Assembly: GCA_033851955.1 (NCBI GenBank) | Contig: JAWSVK010000003.1 | Span: 1 to 64,000 of the forward strand | DNA from: Profundibacter sp033851955 | Lineage (GTDB): Bacteria > Pseudomonadota > Alphaproteobacteria > Rhodobacterales > Rhodobacteraceae | DNA length: 64,000 nucleotides | Reading direction: 5' to 3' | Shown here: positions 61,310 through 64,000 of the stretch, one piece after another | How positions within the stretch are numbered: position 1 is the stretch's first letter | How the letters are laid out: every line of letters begins with the position of its first letter | Made by a program: the position numbers and the translations under genes | Notes under the pieces: generated by a model | What the model saw: the letters and a program-made list of their open reading frames with translations, nothing else | Told to the model about the DNA's origin: nothing | The model's database searches: none

Positions 61310-62230
61310 ATGTGGAAAATTTGCGTTGTCTTGGTAATGCTTGGGCTTGGTGCCTGCAAACCCTCGCCCCCCGATATGAGCTTTGTCGCTTTGGGTGACG
61401 CGCCTTACGGCAATCCTGAAACGGCTTTTGCCCCCTATGAGACGCTGATTGAAAAGATCAATGCAGCGGCGCCAACTTTGGTTGTGCATGTGGGTGATAC
61501 ACACGGCCATTATACTTGCGATGACGCGCTAATGGACCGTTTGCGCGGGTTGATGAACGCGCTCAAAGCGCCGGTTCTCTATACCCCCGGTGACAACGAG
61601 TGGACGGATTGCCGACACACTGAAGTTGGGGAATTTGAACCACTGGACAGATTGGCTTATCTGCGCCGCACCTATTTCAAGAGCGGTAAATCATTGGGGG
61701 CTCGGCCCGAACCTGTGATTAATCAAGCTAAGATGGGCTATCCCGAAAATGCACGGATAATGAAAGGCAATGTCGGGTTCATCACTGTGCATGTTGTCGG
61801 ATCGAACAACAACTTCAACCCCTCAGACCCTACCGCGGCGGACGAGTTTTACGCCCGGAACAAAGCCAATGTTATTTGGTTGGAGCAAAGTTTCGCCGCT
61901 CTCAAACATGCCGATGCGATTGTGGTTGCCTTGCATGCGGACATGTTCGCGCCCTTGTCCGGCTTTCGCAACGGCTGGCATTCAATGTCACCATATCGCG
62001 ACATTGGCGTCACTTTGGGCAAACAAAGCAGCGCCTTGGAAAAGCCAGTGCTTTTGCTTTACGGTGACAGCCATGAGCACAAGGTGTTTCAACCCTTTCA
62101 GAAACACCGCCCCTATCTGTATGCAATCGAAGTTTATGGAAACCCAGATGTCAAAGCGATTGAAATTGGTGTGCGCCCATCAGTAAAACACCCCTTCCAG
62201 GTTGAAAGGGTGTTTGACGGCAACCCGTAG
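61310..62230 (+). CDS. lipoprotein metallophosphoesterase-like protein
   Basis: 306 residues from ATG 61310, GGAGAGACCCAGCC before it. Lipoprotein signal MWKICVVLVMLGLGACKPS with the lipid Cys at 16. The calcineurin-type metal motifs are SFVALGDAPYG, VHVGDTHGH, TPGDNEWTDC, ALHADMF and LLYGDSHEH, so the fold is complete. It would act at the cell surface or in the periplasm on an unknown phosphoester. Confidence 0.8.
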   Translation: MWKICVVLVMLGLGACKPSPPDMSFVALGDAPYGNPETAFAPYETLIEKINAAAPTLVVHVGDTHGHYTCDDALMDRLRGLMNALKAPVLYTPGDNEWTDCRHTEVGEFEPLDRLAYLRRTYFKSGKSLGARPEPVINQAKMGYPENARIMKGNVGFITVHVVGSNNNFNPSDPTAADEFYARNKANVIWLEQSFAALKHADAIVVALHADMFAPLSGFRNGWHSMSPYRDIGVTLGKQSSALEKPVLLLYGDSHEHKVFQPFQKHRPYLYAIEVYGNPDVKAIEIGVRPSVKHPFQVERVFDGNP

Positions 62231-62249
62231 TCAGCGCGAAACAGGCTGC

Positions 62250-62990
62250 TTACAGCTGCTCCATCACCTCGTCGGAGGCCTCAAAATTCGAGGTCACGCG
62301 CTGCACGTCGTCGTCATCTTCTAGCGCATCAATCAGCTTCATCAGCTTTTCCATACCCTCAAGATCAAGCTCGGTGCTGATATTGGGCATCCAGATCAAT
62401 TTGCTGGTTTCGGATTCGCCAAGATCAGCCTCAAGTGACGTTGAAACGGCGTTCAAATCTGTGTCAGCGCAATAGATGATGTGGCCCTCGTCTGAACTCT
62501 CAACATCGTCTGCGCCGGCCTCAATCGCTGACATCATCACGGTGTCTGCATCGCCGACTTCGGCCAGATAGACAATCTCGCCTTTGCGATCGAACATAAA
62601 GGCGACCGATCCGGTTTCCCCCAGATTGCCGCCTGTTTTGGTAAAAGTCGAGCGCACGGTGCTTGCGGTGCGGTTCCGGTTGTCGGTCATCGCCTCGACG
62701 ATCACTGCTACGCCGCCGGGGCCGTAGCCCTCATAACGGATTTCCTCATAGTTATCGCCCTCACCCGCCACGGATTTCTTAATCGCGCGGTCAATCACAT
62801 CCTTTGGCACGGATTGGCTTTTGGCTTCTTTGACGGCCATGCGCAGACGTGGGTTGTTGTCGGGATCTGGGTCGCCCATTTTGGCGGCCACGGTGATTTC
62901 CTTGGCCAGCTTAGAGAACAATTTCGAGCGCAGCTTATCTTGGCGCCCTTTGCGGTGCTGGATATTTGCCCATTTTGAATGGCCTGCCAT
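62250..62990 (-). CDS. yebC: YebC/PmpR-family regulator
   Basis: 246 residues, opening MAGHSKWANIQHRKGRQDKLRSKLFSKLAKEITVAAK, the YebC family start, with NPRLRMAVKEAKSQSVPKDVIDRAIKK and GYGPGGVAVIVEAMTDNRNRT. Formerly called transcriptional regulators; recent work places the family at ribosomes stalled on proline stretches. Single gene with ~130 bp to the next start. Confidence 0.94.
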   Translation of the reverse strand: MAGHSKWANIQHRKGRQDKLRSKLFSKLAKEITVAAKMGDPDPDNNPRLRMAVKEAKSQSVPKDVIDRAIKKSVAGEGDNYEEIRYEGYGPGGVAVIVEAMTDNRNRTASTVRSTFTKTGGNLGETGSVAFMFDRKGEIVYLAEVGDADTVMMSAIEAGADDVESSDEGHIIYCADTDLNAVSTSLEADLGESETSKLIWMPNISTELDLEGMEKLMKLIDALEDDDDVQRVTSNFEASDEVMEQL

Positions 62991-63123
62991 GTCTGTCTCC
63001 CGTCAAGTCGCAGAAAGTTTTGTTGTAATTTTCAAGCCTCTATAAAACACAGCACCCGCCTACACAACATTGCAAATCCCGCTGCAATCGGGTTCAAGTG
63101 GTGCAAATCTTAAGGAGCCTATC

Positions 63124-64000
63124 GTGAGTACCAGTATGACCCCTGACCAAATCACCCTGTTTGTCCTGTTTGGCGCCGTGTTCGGCCTGCTGCTCTGGGG
63201 CAAGTTTCGCTATGACCTCGTGGCCTTTACCGCCCTGATGGCGGGGGTCGTTTTGGGTGTAGTTCCGACCAAACACGCGTTTGACGGATTTGGCCATCCA
63301 GCGACTTTAGTGGTGGCGCTGGTGCTGGTGGTTTCGGCGGGCTTGGTGCGCTCGGGGGCGGTGTTTTTAATCACCCGTACTTTGGTTGATAGCACTCGGA
63401 AATTGGGCGCGCATATCGCGTTGATGGGCTTGATCGGCGGGGTTTTGTCGGCCTTTATGAACAACGTCGCGGCGCTGGCCCTGTTGATGCCGGTCGACAT
63501 CCAAACCGCCCGCAAAGCAGGCCGCCAGCCGGGATTATCGTTGATGCCGCTGTCGTTCGCCACCATTCTTGGTGGTATGGTGACGCTGATCGGCACGCCA
63601 CCCAACATCATCATTGCGACCATCCGCGAGGACGCTTTGGGCGAGCCGTTCAAAATGTTCGATTTTGCGCCTGTGGGCGGGGTCACAGCCATTGCGGGTC
63701 TTTTGTTTGTGGCCTTTTTCGGCTGGCGATTGATCCCGGCCAATAAAGACGCCGCCGAGGCGGGCGATCCGATGGCGGATATGGCGCAATATATTGCCGA
63801 ACTGACCGTGCCTGAAGAGTCCAAGCACATCGGTAAACGGGTGCGCGACCTATATGAGGTGGCTGACAAAAATGATGTCGCCATCTTGGGTTTGGTGCGC
63901 GATGGAAAACGTCTCTATGGTACAGCACATGCCACTTCTTTGTTGGCGGGTGACGCGCTGGTGCTTGAGGCGGGGCCCGATGCGCTGGACGAATTTCGCG
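63124..64000 (+). CDS. SLC13-family permease, 3' end beyond window
   Basis: 292 codons seen from a GTG at 63124, with AAGGAG six bases before it (an ATG four codons later is possible). Hydrophobic spans contain MNNVAALALLMPV and TILGGMVTLIGTPPNIIIA, the paired clamshell motifs of the SLC13/DASS permeases. The last part (RDLYEVADKNDVAILGLVRDGKRL) is the start of a TrkA-C regulatory domain. Likely a sodium-coupled anion or dicarboxylate carrier. Confidence 0.87.
   Translation, partial: MSTSMTPDQITLFVLFGAVFGLLLWGKFRYDLVAFTALMAGVVLGVVPTKHAFDGFGHPATLVVALVLVVSAGLVRSGAVFLITRTLVDSTRKLGAHIALMGLIGGVLSAFMNNVAALALLMPVDIQTARKAGRQPGLSLMPLSFATILGGMVTLIGTPPNIIIATIREDALGEPFKMFDFAPVGGVTAIAGLLFVAFFGWRLIPANKDAAEAGDPMADMAQYIAELTVPEESKHIGKRVRDLYEVADKNDVAILGLVRDGKRLYGTAHATSLLAGDALVLEAGPDALDEFR

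Noticed and set aside
1..64000. Search for CRISPR arrays, IS elements, prophage and integrase genes
   Set aside because: No regularly spaced repeats, transposase or integrase motifs were seen on either strand.

Overview
This window looks like chromosomal DNA of a Roseobacter-clade alphaproteobacterium (Rhodobacterales) of moderate GC. The evidence is the gene content: PleD next to a DUF3572 protein, Hda-Ppk1-Ppx, the short bacterial ProS, a carnitine dehydrogenase-thioesterase fusion, a bet operon with choline sulfatase, and a propionyl-CoA carboxylase/methylmalonyl-CoA mutase locus with an ScfR-type regulator. I see no rRNA, tRNA, CRISPR array, insertion sequence or prophage.

Layout. 1-5 kb: a TPR-sulfotransferase running off the left edge, DUF3572, PleD, and a minus-strand EF-hand / ECF sigma / putative anti-sigma / Spy-like sensor group. 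5-10 kb: DUF983, Nudix, a DMT exporter, a desaturase with a DUF2061 protein, an XRE regulator and an unusual signal-peptidase-like protein. 10-14 kb: L-carnitine dehydrogenase/thioesterase with an SDR, a lipocalin-like lipoprotein and an aldo/keto reductase. 14-26 kb: YceI, MFS, MetG, a TPR protein, a HAD hydrolase, ParE, an orphan HEPN-like protein, an unlisted 58-residue membrane protein, and LolD/LolC. 26-36 kb: CbpA-CbpM, a strongly structured non-coding stretch, ProS, an AI-2E exporter, Hda, Ppk1 and Ppx. 36-39 kb: an EEP-family phosphohydrolase and a TerB-DnaJ protein.

38-52 kb is the propionyl-CoA block. On the minus strand it reads pccB, several small envelope genes, pccA, two tandem sulfotransferase-like genes, mcmA and a VOC protein. 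On the plus strand next to it lie a Bcr/CflA exporter and the ScfR/PccR-like regulator. A repeated TTTGC (period 8) motif stands upstream of pccB, pccA and the regulator, which suggests one small regulon. The two sulfotransferase genes are a tandem duplication, and the spacer between them carries a decayed copy of the mcmA translation start.

52-59 kb holds betI-betC-betB-betA (choline-O-sulfate to glycine betaine) with a BetI-like inverted repeat in front. Together with the carnitine genes this points to a lifestyle that uses quaternary amines as osmolyte precursors and nutrients. The right end has a DMT exporter, the divergent argO/argP pair, a lipoprotein metallophosphatase, YebC and a truncated SLC13 permease.

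The most unusual observations are: the mcmA remnant and tandem duplication; the S26-family protein in which the catalytic Ser and Lys positions read His and Ser; the shared operator-like motifs of the propionate block; a hairpin cluster between a hypothetical gene and proS; twin mutually complementary hairpins after ppx; and a dispersed short repeat found at gene ends. I do not see a convincing new multi-gene defence or mobile system.
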